This document shows positions 53,925-62,722 of a DNA stretch of 64,000 bases, in pieces. Origin of the DNA: Propionispira raffinosivorans DSM 20765 (GTDB lineage Bacteria; Bacillota; Negativicutes; Selenomonadales; Selenomonadaceae); the NCBI RefSeq assembly GCF_000381065.1, contig NZ_KB905842.1:143995-207994 (forward strand), written 5' to 3'. The notes beneath the pieces were generated by a model, which saw nothing but the letters and a program-made list of their open reading frames with translations, was not told the DNA's origin and searched no databases. The number at the start of each line of letters is the position of its first letter. The stretch's first letter is position 1. The position numbers were made by a program, and so were the translations under genes.

Positions 53925-54229
53925 TTGGAATGGCTCATTTTTTGACCGTTGCGGCCATTGTATTTGCGATTGGGTTGTACGGAGTATTAACCAAGCGCAC
54001 AATCATTGGTATTTTGATGAGTATTGAATTGATGCTCAATGCGGTGAATATAAATTTAATTACATTTTCACATTTTATCACACCGGAGGCTTTAACCGGT
54101 CAGGTATTTGCTATATTTACGATTACGGTAGCGGCTGCTGAAGTAGCAGTGGGACTAGCAATGGTCTTTCGCGTATATCATGATCGGAACACAGTGCATG
54201 CAGCGAGACTTGATGAGATGCACTGGTAA
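53921..54229 (+). CDS. nuoK: Complex I subunit K (MrpC-like)
   Basis: 102 aa with three membrane helices. The conserved glutamate of helix 2 is in [17 protein letters not shown] second acidic site is in [16 protein letters not shown]. It is related to MrpC of Na+/H+ antiporters. The 4-base overlap with nuoJ and GGGAG before the ATG support the start. Confidence 0.95.
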   Translation: MIGMAHFLTVAAIVFAIGLYGVLTKRTIIGILMSIELMLNAVNINLITFSHFITPEALTGQVFAIFTITVAAAEVAVGLAMVFRVYHDRNTVHAARLDEMHW

Positions 54230-54257
54230 GATTGCATGAGAGAGTAGGTGAGAAATT

Positions 54258-56162
54258 TTGTTTAACCAATATGCATTACATCATGCTTGGCTTATTCCGT
54301 TGCTACCGGCATTCGCTTTTATCTTCGTAGGATTTTTTCTGCGTCGTCTTCCCGCAGCAGCAGGATTTGTATCTATTTGCATGAGTTTGCTTAGTTTCAT
54401 ATTGAGTTTAGGTGTAGGGTATGGCGTTATAGTAAGGCAAATCACGGTGGATAATCCACTCGTGCAGAAAATACCATGGGTTTCTATCGCAGGGCTTCAG
54501 GTTGATATGGGAGTCTATGTTGATCCAATATCGGCGATGATGCTGGTCATTGTTTCGTTGGTAGCTTTGCTTGTACAAATCTATTCGCTTGGTTATATGC
54601 GGGGGGATAACGGTTTTGGCCGATTTTTTGCCTATTTGTCGTTGTTTGCGGCGTCTATGCTCGGGTTAGTCATTGCGGTTAACTTTGTCCAATTGTTTGT
54701 TTTTTGGGAGTTAGTGGGCTTATGCTCCTATCTGCTAATTGGTTTTTATTTCAATAAAGTTTCCGCCAGGGAAGCAGCTAAAAAAGCTTTTATTACAACA
54801 CGCGTTGGTGATTTCGGCTTATTAATTGGAATCTTGTTTTTACAGATTTTATTTGGAACGCTAGACTTTCAGCAGTTGGCGACGAATGTGCCAAATTATG
54901 TTATGCAGCATGGTACAGCTCTCTTAACGATTGTGGCCTTGCTTATATTCCTAGGACCTGTAGGGAAATCCGGTCAGTTTCCACTGCATGTGTGGTTGCC
55001 GGATGCGATGGAAGGTCCAACACCAGTATCAGCTCTGATTCATGCTGCTACGATGGTAGTAGCTGGGGTATATCTGGTAGCTAGAGCCTTTTTCTTATTT
55101 AGTGTTTTGCCAGATGCGATGGCAGTAATCGCCTGGGTCGGAGCTTTTACCGCCTGTTTTGCAGCAACGATTGCCTTTACACAGCGCGATATCAAACGTA
55201 TTTTAGCGTATTCTACGATCAGCCAGTTAGGCTATATGATGCTGGCCCTTGGGGTTGGTAGTGTTACGGCATCGATGTTTCATTTGATGACACATGCTTT
55301 TTTCAAGGCATTGATGTTTTTAGCCGCTGGCGCAGTGCTGCATGCTTTACCGAAAAATAATGATATTTTTACGATGGGTGGCTTGCGGCATAAAATGCCC
55401 GTTACGTTTGCAGCAATGACGGTTGGTGTACTTGCCATATCTGGTATTCCACCATTTGCGGGATTCTTTTCTAAAGATGAAATACTACTGGCGGTGGCTC
55501 AGGTGAGTACGCCATTATATATAATAGCGGTTGTGACTTCATTTATGACGGCTTTTTATATGGCAAGGCTCTTAATTGTTGTCTTTTGTGGAGAAGAAAA
55601 AGCAGAGAATCATCCGCATGAAGCACCGCTTTCTATGCGGATACCTCTCATAGTACTTGGTATTCTTGCTGTTATTGGCGGATATATACCATATGCAAAC
55701 AACTTTGGTGACTGGGTTCGTTTCGGTGCAGCCGTTCATGAGGGCATCGATTTTAGCGTTGCGGCAACCTCAACGGTACTTGCTATCTTAGCAATGTGTC
55801 TGGCTTGGTTTATATACGGGAATGGTATGGTTAGATCGGATCAACTTTCTCGGCGTTTTCGTATTTTCTATAAAGTCAGTTTCCATAAATATTATATAGA
55901 TGAATTGTATTTGTGGTTTAATCACACGTTTGTGGATGGGTTCGGAAAACTTTTGTATTGGCTGGAACTTCATTTTGTTGAAGCAATTCTTATAAAAGTG
56001 GCAGCAAGTTTACCAGTTAAACTTGGCAATGTTGTGCGCAAAAGCCAAAATGGTAACTTGCAACGGTATGGTTTAGTCATGTTTGGCGCCATGATCCTTG
56101 TTGTCGTATGGTTAGTACTACTCAATCCACTATTTAATGGTGTAGCAGGAGGTGCTTACTAA
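54258..56162 (+). CDS. nuoL: Complex I subunit L (antiporter-like)
   Basis: 634 aa, TTG start at 54258 preceded by AGGTGAG. About 16 membrane helices. Key residues: Glu in FFWELVGLCSYLLIG (helix 5), Lys and His in FPLHVWLPDAMEGPTPVSALIHAATMV (helices 7-8) and Lys in the discontinuous helix 12 region around FFSKDEI. The C-terminal amphipathic lateral helix is present. It pumps H+ or Na+ and caps the membrane arm. Confidence 0.95.
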   Translation: MFNQYALHHAWLIPLLPAFAFIFVGFFLRRLPAAAGFVSICMSLLSFILSLGVGYGVIVRQITVDNPLVQKIPWVSIAGLQVDMGVYVDPISAMMLVIVSLVALLVQIYSLGYMRGDNGFGRFFAYLSLFAASMLGLVIAVNFVQLFVFWELVGLCSYLLIGFYFNKVSAREAAKKAFITTRVGDFGLLIGILFLQILFGTLDFQQLATNVPNYVMQHGTALLTIVALLIFLGPVGKSGQFPLHVWLPDAMEGPTPVSALIHAATMVVAGVYLVARAFFLFSVLPDAMAVIAWVGAFTACFAATIAFTQRDIKRILAYSTISQLGYMMLALGVGSVTASMFHLMTHAFFKALMFLAAGAVLHALPKNNDIFTMGGLRHKMPVTFAAMTVGVLAISGIPPFAGFFSKDEILLAVAQVSTPLYIIAVVTSFMTAFYMARLLIVVFCGEEKAENHPHEAPLSMRIPLIVLGILAVIGGYIPYANNFGDWVRFGAAVHEGIDFSVAATSTVLAILAMCLAWFIYGNGMVRSDQLSRRFRIFYKVSFHKYYIDELYLWFNHTFVDGFGKLLYWLELHFVEAILIKVAASLPVKLGNVVRKSQNGNLQRYGLVMFGAMILVVVWLVLLNPLFNGVAGGAY

Positions 56163-56163
56163 A

Positions 56164-57669
56164 ATGGTTCATTTTCCGTTATTAACGACAATTTTATTAA
56201 CGCCTATCTGGGGGATATTGGTACTATCGATTATGCCGCGTGAGGCTGACAAAACGATAAAGATGATAACAGCAGTAACGATGGCTATTGCTCTCGGACT
56301 AACCTTATATGCGTATTGGGCTTATGATGTTAATTTGGGCGGGCTGCAATATGTAGAGAATGTTCCTTGGATTGAAGAGTTAGGTGTGGCTTATGCATTG
56401 GGAGTGGACGGGATTTCTTTGCCATTACTCCTATTGACTATGTTAGTGGGCTTTTCAGCAGTCTTTGTTTCTTGGAATATAGATAAACGTTCTAAAGAAT
56501 TTTTTATTCAATTGCTTCTTTTAATCGTTGGTGCAATTGGTACGTTTGTATCGCAGGATTTGTTCATATTCTTATTGTTTTATGAACTGGGGATCGTTCC
56601 TACGTATATTATGATGGTTGTTTGGGGATCGGCGGAGCGAGTGACTAAAGAATACGCGGCGATGAAGCTGACGATTTATTTACTATTAGGTTCGGCTTTC
56701 ATGCTTGCTGGTGTTATTGCGTTATATGTGAATGCATTTCCAGCAGGGATGCGAACCTTTGGGATGCAGGCTTTAGCGCAGGCACATGTTCTGGGGAACT
56801 TATCAGAATCTGTTCAAGTCATCGTGTTTTTCTTATTACTGCTTGGTTTTGGTTCGACTTTATCTATGTGGCCGTTTTATAGTTGGGCACCAGATGGTTA
56901 TGCGGCTGCTCCGACAGGGGTATCGATGCTTCATGCCGGTGTATTGAAAAAAGTCGGTGGTTATGGGTTGATTCGGATCGGGTTGCTTATTTTACCGCTT
57001 GGGGTAAAATTTTGGGCCCCATTTATCGCTGTTTTTGCAGTTGTAAATGTTTTGTATGCTGCATTTGTTGCTTTAGCACAAAAAGATTTGAAATATATCA
57101 TTGGATATTCTTCGATATCTCATATGGGTTATATACTGATTGGTTTTGCGGCTTTAAATGTTATTAGTATCGATGGGGCGATTGCCAATATGTTTGCTCA
57201 CGGAATCATGAGTGCTTTGTTTTTTGCGATGATTGGGCTGGTTTATGATAAAACAAAGACACGGCAGGTTCCTGAACTTGGCGGATTAGCGCATCAAATG
57301 CCGCGCATTGCCACTGGCTTTATGTTAGCAGGAATGAGCTCACTCGGACTACCGGGACTCGCAGGCTTTATTCCGGAATTTACAACCTTTGTCGGTGCAT
57401 TTAAGGTATATCCGTTATATACGTTCATCGCGATATCCGGTATTGTTTTTACGGCCGTCTACATCTTGCGCATGTTAGCAAATGTCCTGTTTGGACCGCG
57501 GCGTGAAGAATTTGACGGTTGCCGGGATGCTTCTGGTGCGGAGTTAGTATCCCTTGTACTATTAGGTACTGTTTTAGTTGTATTTGGGTTTTTCCCACAA
57601 ATATTAATAGGTGTGATTAATAGTAGTGTAGAACCGATTATGGCGACTTTGATGGGAGGTGCTTTTTGA
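56164..57669 (+). CDS. nuoM: Complex I subunit M (antiporter-like)
   Basis: 501 aa from ATG 56164; GGAGG lies just upstream and the GTG at 56152 is too close to it. Core motifs are LLFYELGIVPTYIMMVVWG (helix 5 Glu), MWPFYSWAPDGYAAAPTGVSMLHAGVLKKVG, and GYSSISHMGYILIG. Ion-translocating antiporter-like subunit. Overlaps nuoN by one base. Confidence 0.95.
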   Translation: MVHFPLLTTILLTPIWGILVLSIMPREADKTIKMITAVTMAIALGLTLYAYWAYDVNLGGLQYVENVPWIEELGVAYALGVDGISLPLLLLTMLVGFSAVFVSWNIDKRSKEFFIQLLLLIVGAIGTFVSQDLFIFLLFYELGIVPTYIMMVVWGSAERVTKEYAAMKLTIYLLLGSAFMLAGVIALYVNAFPAGMRTFGMQALAQAHVLGNLSESVQVIVFFLLLLGFGSTLSMWPFYSWAPDGYAAAPTGVSMLHAGVLKKVGGYGLIRIGLLILPLGVKFWAPFIAVFAVVNVLYAAFVALAQKDLKYIIGYSSISHMGYILIGFAALNVISIDGAIANMFAHGIMSALFFAMIGLVYDKTKTRQVPELGGLAHQMPRIATGFMLAGMSSLGLPGLAGFIPEFTTFVGAFKVYPLYTFIAISGIVFTAVYILRMLANVLFGPRREEFDGCRDASGAELVSLVLLGTVLVVFGFFPQILIGVINSSVEPIMATLMGGAF

Positions 57670-59084
57670 TGAATATTGCACTGCTCACGAGTGAAATAGC
57701 GGTTGTTATTCTCGCTTTGCTTATCATCATTTTTGACTTACTGCTGCCACGACAAGAAACGCGTCGCAGCTTAGGGGCTTTTGCAGTTTGTGGTTTATTG
57801 GGAATTCTCGTATATACCTTTAGTCAGTATGGAATTTCAGCTACGGTGTACCACGGATTTTTTGTGGTTGATACGTTTGCTTTGTTTTTCAAGCAGTTAT
57901 TCATTGTGGCTACGATATTAACGCTGTTATTTTCGCTGGATTATGTAGAAAAAATGACTCGCAATGCGGGGGAATTTTATGCATTATTATTGCTAGGTTT
58001 AGTTGGCATGATGGTCATGGCATCCGCAACGGATTTATTAACCTTGTTTGTTGGGTTAGAACTGATGACGATTGTGTTTTATGTTCTTGTTGGTTTTGAT
58101 TTGAAAAGTGTCAAGTCAAGTGAAGCTGGTATAAAGTATGCCATTTTAGGCTCGGCTTCTAGTGCGGTTTTCTTATATGGAGTGAGCTGGATCTACGGGT
58201 TTACTGGCAATATTATGTTAAGCCAAATTGCTGAACATATCACAGCTAGTCCAGCTGTACTTTTTGGTATGGGCCTTATGATTGCCGGTTTCTGTTTTAA
58301 ATTATCCATTGTTCCCTTTCATATGTGGGCACCGGATGTTTATGAAGGGGCACCGATTCCAGTTACGGCAATGCTGGCGATGGCATCAAAAGCTGCAGGA
58401 TTTGCAATTGTGCTGCGAGTCTTTTTTGTAGCATTCAACGATTTACAAATGTACTGGCTGCCGATTATCAGCATCTTGGCAGGGCTTAGCATGGTTGTTG
58501 GCATTGTAGGTGCTATATGGCAGAAGAATACGAAACGTATGCTGGCGTATTCTTCAATAGCGCAAGCCGGATATATTTTATCAGGCATGTTAGCTGCTAA
58601 TTCAGCTGGCGTCAAGGGAATGTTAGTGTATGCAGTACTTTATATGGTTGCTAATGTTGGAGCTTTTGCTGTAACGGCAGCTGTTTATAATCAATGTGGT
58701 TCAGATGATATTGAAGATTTATCTGGTTTGTCACAAAAATCACCATTGCTCGCTGTGGTTATGACCGTATCCTTGATGTCGATGGCTGGTCTTCCGCCAA
58801 TGGCAGGTTTTATCGGCAAGATGTATATATTTATGGCGATTGCAGACAATGGCTATTTATGGCTTGCCATATTAGGTCTTGTTATATCGATGATTTCAGT
58901 GTATTACTATATACTTGTGGTCAGAACGATGTATAGAAATGCTGTAAAGGATCAGCAGATTTTTACGATGAGTGGTTCACTGCGAATTGTAGCTTTGCTT
59001 AGTTTGATTGCAACCTTATTCATTGGTATATATCCAGCTCCACTTGCCACACTGGCAAATGCGGCAGCAATGGCGCTGTGGTAA
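57669..59084 (+). CDS. nuoN: Complex I subunit N (antiporter-like)
   Basis: 471 aa from ATG 57669, with GGAGG nine bases upstream and a one-base overlap with the nuoM stop. Motifs: LFVGLELMTIVFYVLVGF, KLSIVPFHMWAPDVYEGAPIPVTAMLAMASKAAGF and AYSSIAQAGYILSG. Third antiporter-like subunit and last gene of the operon; a terminator follows 22 bases later. No nuoEFG or ferredoxin:NAD reductase gene follows. Confidence 0.95.
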   Translation: MNIALLTSEIAVVILALLIIIFDLLLPRQETRRSLGAFAVCGLLGILVYTFSQYGISATVYHGFFVVDTFALFFKQLFIVATILTLLFSLDYVEKMTRNAGEFYALLLLGLVGMMVMASATDLLTLFVGLELMTIVFYVLVGFDLKSVKSSEAGIKYAILGSASSAVFLYGVSWIYGFTGNIMLSQIAEHITASPAVLFGMGLMIAGFCFKLSIVPFHMWAPDVYEGAPIPVTAMLAMASKAAGFAIVLRVFFVAFNDLQMYWLPIISILAGLSMVVGIVGAIWQKNTKRMLAYSSIAQAGYILSGMLAANSAGVKGMLVYAVLYMVANVGAFAVTAAVYNQCGSDDIEDLSGLSQKSPLLAVVMTVSLMSMAGLPPMAGFIGKMYIFMAIADNGYLWLAILGLVISMISVYYYILVVRTMYRNAVKDQQIFTMSGSLRIVALLSLIATLFIGIYPAPLATLANAAAMALW

Positions 59085-59105
59085 AAAAATAAAATAATTT
59101 TCCTT

Positions 59106-59152
59106 AAGCCACAAAAGAAAGCAGACTTTTAAGCTTCCTTTTGTGGCTTTTT
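59106..59152 (+). terminator. Terminator of the nuo operon
   Basis: AAGCCACAAAAG (59106-59117) pairs with CTTTTGTGGCTT (59138-59149), with inner AAGC/GCTT, followed by a T-run. Confidence 0.85.
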
Positions 59153-59225
59153 ATGTAATGTTATGCCACAGGAGTAAAAAACATTCATGGTTTTCCGGTC
59201 TTATTGTAGTAGATCCAATTCATGA

Positions 59226-59254
59226 TTGACATAATAGGTGTAGCGTGCTACACT
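59226..59254 (+). promoter_or_regulatory. Strong promoter with palindromic operator in its spacer
   Basis: TTGACA (59226-59231), 17 bases, TACACT (59249-59254). GTGTAGC-GT-GCTACAC (59238-59253) is a perfect 16-bp palindrome lying between -35 and -10 and covering most of the -10. A regulator bound there would directly gate polymerase. It drives the small secreted protein gene at 59300. Confidence 0.7.
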
Positions 59255-59299
59255 TTTGAATATAAACTTATGAATCTATAATATATGGGAGTGTTTAGC

Positions 59300-59635
59300 G
59301 TGAGAAAAATAAACAAGAAAATGATAGTAGCATTATGCTTTTCAATGGTTTTGTCTTTTACAGTGATAAATTTTTCTAATATGAATACAGTAGTTTTTGC
59401 TGCTTCTAGTGAAAGTCAGGCAAAAGCAGAAATTGATGCCTTAAAAGCAAAAGGATATTCTACTTCAGATATACAATCTGCTGGAGCCATCGCATTTGCA
59501 AGTAATAATTCAATATCTACAGTTGCAGGAAAGAAAACAAAATCTAATACGTGGAAAGATGTTCAAAAAACATTTAATGTAAGTGATGCGGCTTATAATC
59601 AAGCCTTAAAGAACATAAAGAGTATGAAAAAATAA
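59300..59635 (+). CDS. Small secreted protein of unknown function
   Basis: 111 aa from GTG 59300 (GGGAG eight bases upstream; ATG 59285 overlaps that site). Signal peptide: MRKINKKMIV, hydrophobic LCFSMVLSFTVINF, cleavage likely after VVFA. The mature ~78 residues are polar and helical: AKAEIDALKAKGYSTSDIQSAGAIAFASN, then a Lys-rich half TWKDVQKTFNVSDAAYNQALKNIKSMKK. No family recognised. It has its own promoter with an embedded palindrome and a terminator-like hairpin behind it, so it is a tightly controlled single gene. Confidence 0.7.
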   Translation: MRKINKKMIVALCFSMVLSFTVINFSNMNTVVFAASSESQAKAEIDALKAKGYSTSDIQSAGAIAFASNNSISTVAGKKTKSNTWKDVQKTFNVSDAAYNQALKNIKSMKK

Positions 59636-59716
59636 TATGTTTTAAATAATAGATTCTAAGTTTATAAAGAATAAATCATATTTTTAATGTAAATAATGAT
59701 AACTTTCTCTACTTTA

Positions 59717-59780
59717 TTATTAATAGGAAAACCCCTTATCTATGCTATAATTAATAGATAAGGGGTTTTCTTATTAATAA
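59717..59780. terminator. Hairpin with 27-bp arms just before the MarR gene
   Basis: Arms 59717-59743 and 59754-59780 pair fully (one G-U). The core GAAAACCCCTTATCTAT/ATAGATAAGGGGTTTTC is flanked by AT pairs. It has terminator form for the upstream secreted-protein gene. It also lies 8 bases before the MarR ribosome site, so it could be an operator or attenuator. Confidence 0.7.
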
Positions 59781-59797
59781 GTTTAGTGGAGGGGGAA

Positions 59798-60226
59798 GTG
59801 ATTATAATAAAACCTATAGGCTTTATTATTAAACTCATTAATGATAGCATTTTAGTTCAGGTGAATTCGTTTTTGAAACCTTATGAAGTAACTCTGAGGC
59901 AACTTCGCATTTTAGGATATTTGCATGATAATAAAGATAAGTTAGTGACGCAGAAAGAACTGGAAGAAGAATTACAGGTTTCTCATCCTACGGTTGTAGG
60001 GATTTTAAAACGTTTAGAAAAAAAAGGACTGATTCAAACTTTTTTGAATCCTAATAAAAAAACAATGAAAATTGTAACACTTATAGAATACGAAGCAGAG
60101 TTATTTAAAAACATAAATAAGGAGAAAGAAAAATTTGAAAATAAATTGTTAACCGGATTTACAGATGATGAAAAAGCTCAGTTGGAAGAATTCTTAATTC
60201 GCTTGCATAGAAATGTTAATTCATAA
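59798..60226 (+). CDS. MarR-family regulator
   Basis: 142 aa from GTG 59798, with GGAGG five bases upstream; the GTG at 59786 is within that site. Winged helix (about 25-100): VTLRQLRILGYLHDN, ELEEELQVSHPTVVGILKRLEKKGLI and a basic wing NPNKKTMK. Helical dimerisation segments flank it. MarR proteins bind palindromes near their own promoter and release on binding small phenolics or peroxides. The target is not evident: the nearest downstream gene is an AraC regulator 280 bases away. Confidence 0.88.
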   Translation: MIIIKPIGFIIKLINDSILVQVNSFLKPYEVTLRQLRILGYLHDNKDKLVTQKELEEELQVSHPTVVGILKRLEKKGLIQTFLNPNKKTMKIVTLIEYEAELFKNINKEKEKFENKLLTGFTDDEKAQLEEFLIRLHRNVNS

Positions 60227-60353
60227 AGAATGTGTTAAAAAAGGCATAATAAGCATACAATCATATGGGCGATGCGCCATATTTCAGCTTTTCAAATAGT
60301 AGCTGCGAGAGCACTGGCTATTTAAAACCTAATCATGAATTTAAAACGTTGAG

Positions 60354-60379
60354 TTGTTACATTTTTATGTTGTTACATT
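60354..60379. repeat. Direct repeat TTGTTACATT with 16-bp period
   Basis: TTGTTACATT at 60354-60363 and again at 60370-60379, followed by TATATAAA. The two copies fall on nearly the same promoter face, as in AraC-type or -35-overlapping sites. They lie about 130 bases before the AraC-like start. Confidence 0.4.
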
Positions 60380-60509
60380 ATATAAATAGATGTTGTGACC
60401 GCAATTAAAGAGTATAATGAAATTAGCAGCAGGTAAGATAGGAATGTCTTTTTTCAATGCAATAAGAAAATTGATATATATTTTTACGGTTTTGCGGAGG
60501 AGTGAGTTT

Positions 60510-61364
60510 ATGAATTATATTGAAGTAATGAATGATGCCATTGAGTATATTGAAAATAATTTGCATAAAACAGTTCGGCTTGATGAACTCGCAGCAAAAT
60601 ATTATATTTCTCGTTATCATTTCTATAGAATTTTTCGGTCGTTAACCAATGCCACATTAGCGGAATATATTACCCAGCGGCGTTTGTCAGAAGCGGCAAA
60701 AAAAATCAAAGCGACGAAGCAGAGTATTATTGATATTGCATTCGACTATGGTTTCGAGTCTCCTGAAACCTTTTCGAGAAGTTTTAAACGATTTTTTAAG
60801 ATTACCCCGCTTGCTTGTCGGAACTTAGATTTTGGAATACCATTTATTGAAAAAAAAGAAATTGTCGAAAGAAAATTTAAAAATGTTCATAATGATATTA
60901 TTGTTGATTTTACCCTGAAACATGTAGCTGAATTCCAGTTATTTGGAAAACGCTTAGCGTTTAAGCCAACGGTAAAGAATGATTTAGATAAAGTAGTAAA
61001 TTCCGTTCAAGAATTTTTGACGAATGTTATTAAACGGAAAAACATTGAACCAATGTATAATATAACAAAAAAGGAAGCCGGAAATTTGACCTATTTTACT
61101 GGCTGTAAAATAAAACGAGATCAGGCTGATGCTGATTTTGTAGAATTAACAGTGCCGGAGTCCGACTATGCTGTTTTCAAATATTCGACAGACCTGTTTT
61201 TGATTTATAAAACAGTAGTTCAAGATATCAGTAAGGCACTTTTGGTTTCGGGGCTTAAACTGAATCGATCGTTCGCAGATTTTATTTCTATGGAATTTTA
61301 TGACCACGCTTATTTTAAAACAAAGCAATTTTGTATTTATATTCCTGTTTGTAAGCTGGATTAA
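60510..61364 (+). CDS. AraC-family regulator with GyrI-like effector domain
   Basis: 284 aa from ATG 60510 (GGAGGAG upstream; the longer frame lacks a site). The DNA-binding double HTH is N-terminal (~5-105): TVRLDELAAKYYISRYHFYRIF and ATKQSIIDIAFDYGFESPETFSRSFKRFF. Residues ~120-284 look like the GyrI/BmrR ligand-binding domain that often follows in SoxS/Rob-like proteins. It probably senses a hydrophobic drug or metabolite. The gene before the next terminator-free gap, an FMN enzyme 135 bases downstream on the same strand, could be its target. Confidence 0.9.
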   Translation: MNYIEVMNDAIEYIENNLHKTVRLDELAAKYYISRYHFYRIFRSLTNATLAEYITQRRLSEAAKKIKATKQSIIDIAFDYGFESPETFSRSFKRFFKITPLACRNLDFGIPFIEKKEIVERKFKNVHNDIIVDFTLKHVAEFQLFGKRLAFKPTVKNDLDKVVNSVQEFLTNVIKRKNIEPMYNITKKEAGNLTYFTGCKIKRDQADADFVELTVPESDYAVFKYSTDLFLIYKTVVQDISKALLVSGLKLNRSFADFISMEFYDHAYFKTKQFCIYIPVCKLD

Positions 61365-61498
61365 ATAAAAATGAAAAACTGCAAAAATAGTCAAGAATGT
61401 TCTGGCTATTACCTGTATAGTTTAAGGATAATATAAGAGAAAAATCGGTAATCCTTCAAAATGGTGCTGTTTTTTATATATTTGAGGAGGCTTTTAAA

Positions 61499-62464
61499 AT
61501 GAAACTGCCTGAACTTAGAATAGGAAATTTAGTTGCAAAAATACCAATTATTCAAGGTGGTATGGCTGTACGGATTTCTACGGCACGACTTGCAGCGGCT
61601 GTAGGCGAAAACGGAGGCATAGGAATCATCGCTGGCTCTGGTATGTCTTTTGATGAATTACGTACTGAAATTCGCTTGGCACGTTCCCTGACAAAAGGCA
61701 TTATTGGTGTGAATGTGATGGTTGCTGCCAGGGAATTTAAAGAACTTGTAAAAACAGCGATTGACGAAGGTATTGATTTAGTTGTAGCTGGTGCCGGATT
61801 CTCGCGTGATGTATTTGATATAGGAAAAGAGAGCAATACTCCCATTGTTACAATGGTATCATCGATAAAAGCAGCGAAACTTTCAGAAAGATTAGGCGCA
61901 GCAGCTGTTGTTTTCGAAGGAAAAGAAGCTGGGGGGCATTTAGGCACGACGAATCATTCAATAAAAGATTTTATAGCTGAAATGAAAAAATCCGTTCAGC
62001 TCCCAGTTATTGGTGCGGGCGGGATTGTTAATGGACAGGATATAGCAGAAGTGTTAAGGCTTGGTGCTGACGGAGTGCAAATGGGTACACGGTTTGCTAT
62101 GAGTGAAGAATGCAATGCCGCACCAGCCTTAAAAGCTTTTTATTTGAAGGCACAAAAAGAAGATGTTGTCTTAATTGACAGCCCAGTTGGGTTACCGGGA
62201 CGTGCTTTGAAAAATCCATTTGCTGAACAAATTGATCAAGGCACCGCAGGATCAAAAGGCTGCAAAGGCTGCTTAAAACATTGCAGTCATAGTTTTTGTA
62301 TAATCCGTGCCTTGTCGAGAGCACAACAAGGCGATGTTGCGACAGGACTGGTATTTACAGGTGAAAATATCTATAAAATAAAAGAAATCTTGTCGGTTAA
62401 AGAGATTTTCAATAGGTTATTAAAAGAAATAGAGGTGGCAGATAATTTCTCATCTTCTAATTAG
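61499..62464 (+). CDS. Nitronate monooxygenase / FabK-like FMN oxidoreductase
   Basis: 321 aa TIM barrel. The N-terminal IPIIQGGMAVRIS, the active-site His in EGKEAGGHLGTT, and the FMN-phosphate loops VIGAGGIVNGQD and GADGVQMGTRF are diagnostic of the 2-nitropropane dioxygenase/FabK superfamily. An additional CKGCLKHCSHSFC near residue ~258 could bind an iron-sulfur cluster. No fatty-acid synthesis genes are adjacent, so nitronate detoxification or an unknown reduction is as likely as enoyl-ACP reductase. TGAGGAGG before the ATG. No clear terminator behind it. Confidence 0.85.
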   Translation: MKLPELRIGNLVAKIPIIQGGMAVRISTARLAAAVGENGGIGIIAGSGMSFDELRTEIRLARSLTKGIIGVNVMVAAREFKELVKTAIDEGIDLVVAGAGFSRDVFDIGKESNTPIVTMVSSIKAAKLSERLGAAAVVFEGKEAGGHLGTTNHSIKDFIAEMKKSVQLPVIGAGGIVNGQDIAEVLRLGADGVQMGTRFAMSEECNAAPALKAFYLKAQKEDVVLIDSPVGLPGRALKNPFAEQIDQGTAGSKGCKGCLKHCSHSFCIIRALSRAQQGDVATGLVFTGENIYKIKEILSVKEIFNRLLKEIEVADNFSSSN

Positions 62465-62722
62465 ATGAATTTTCTGTGCATAAATCTAAGATCCTATATA
62501 ACGAATTTTGTTGATTATTATCCTTTTATATTATATTATATAAATAGAAACATGTGCATTTAGTGTATCAATAGTGTAATGAGTAAGGAGAATTTAATAC
62601 ATTAAAAGGCATTTTAAACTATATATGAGTATAAATTTTCTTAAACTATCTATATAATTTAAAAATGGATATTAAGAATGCTCGATAAGTTTGAAATTCA
62701 TTATAGAGGGGAAATAAATATT

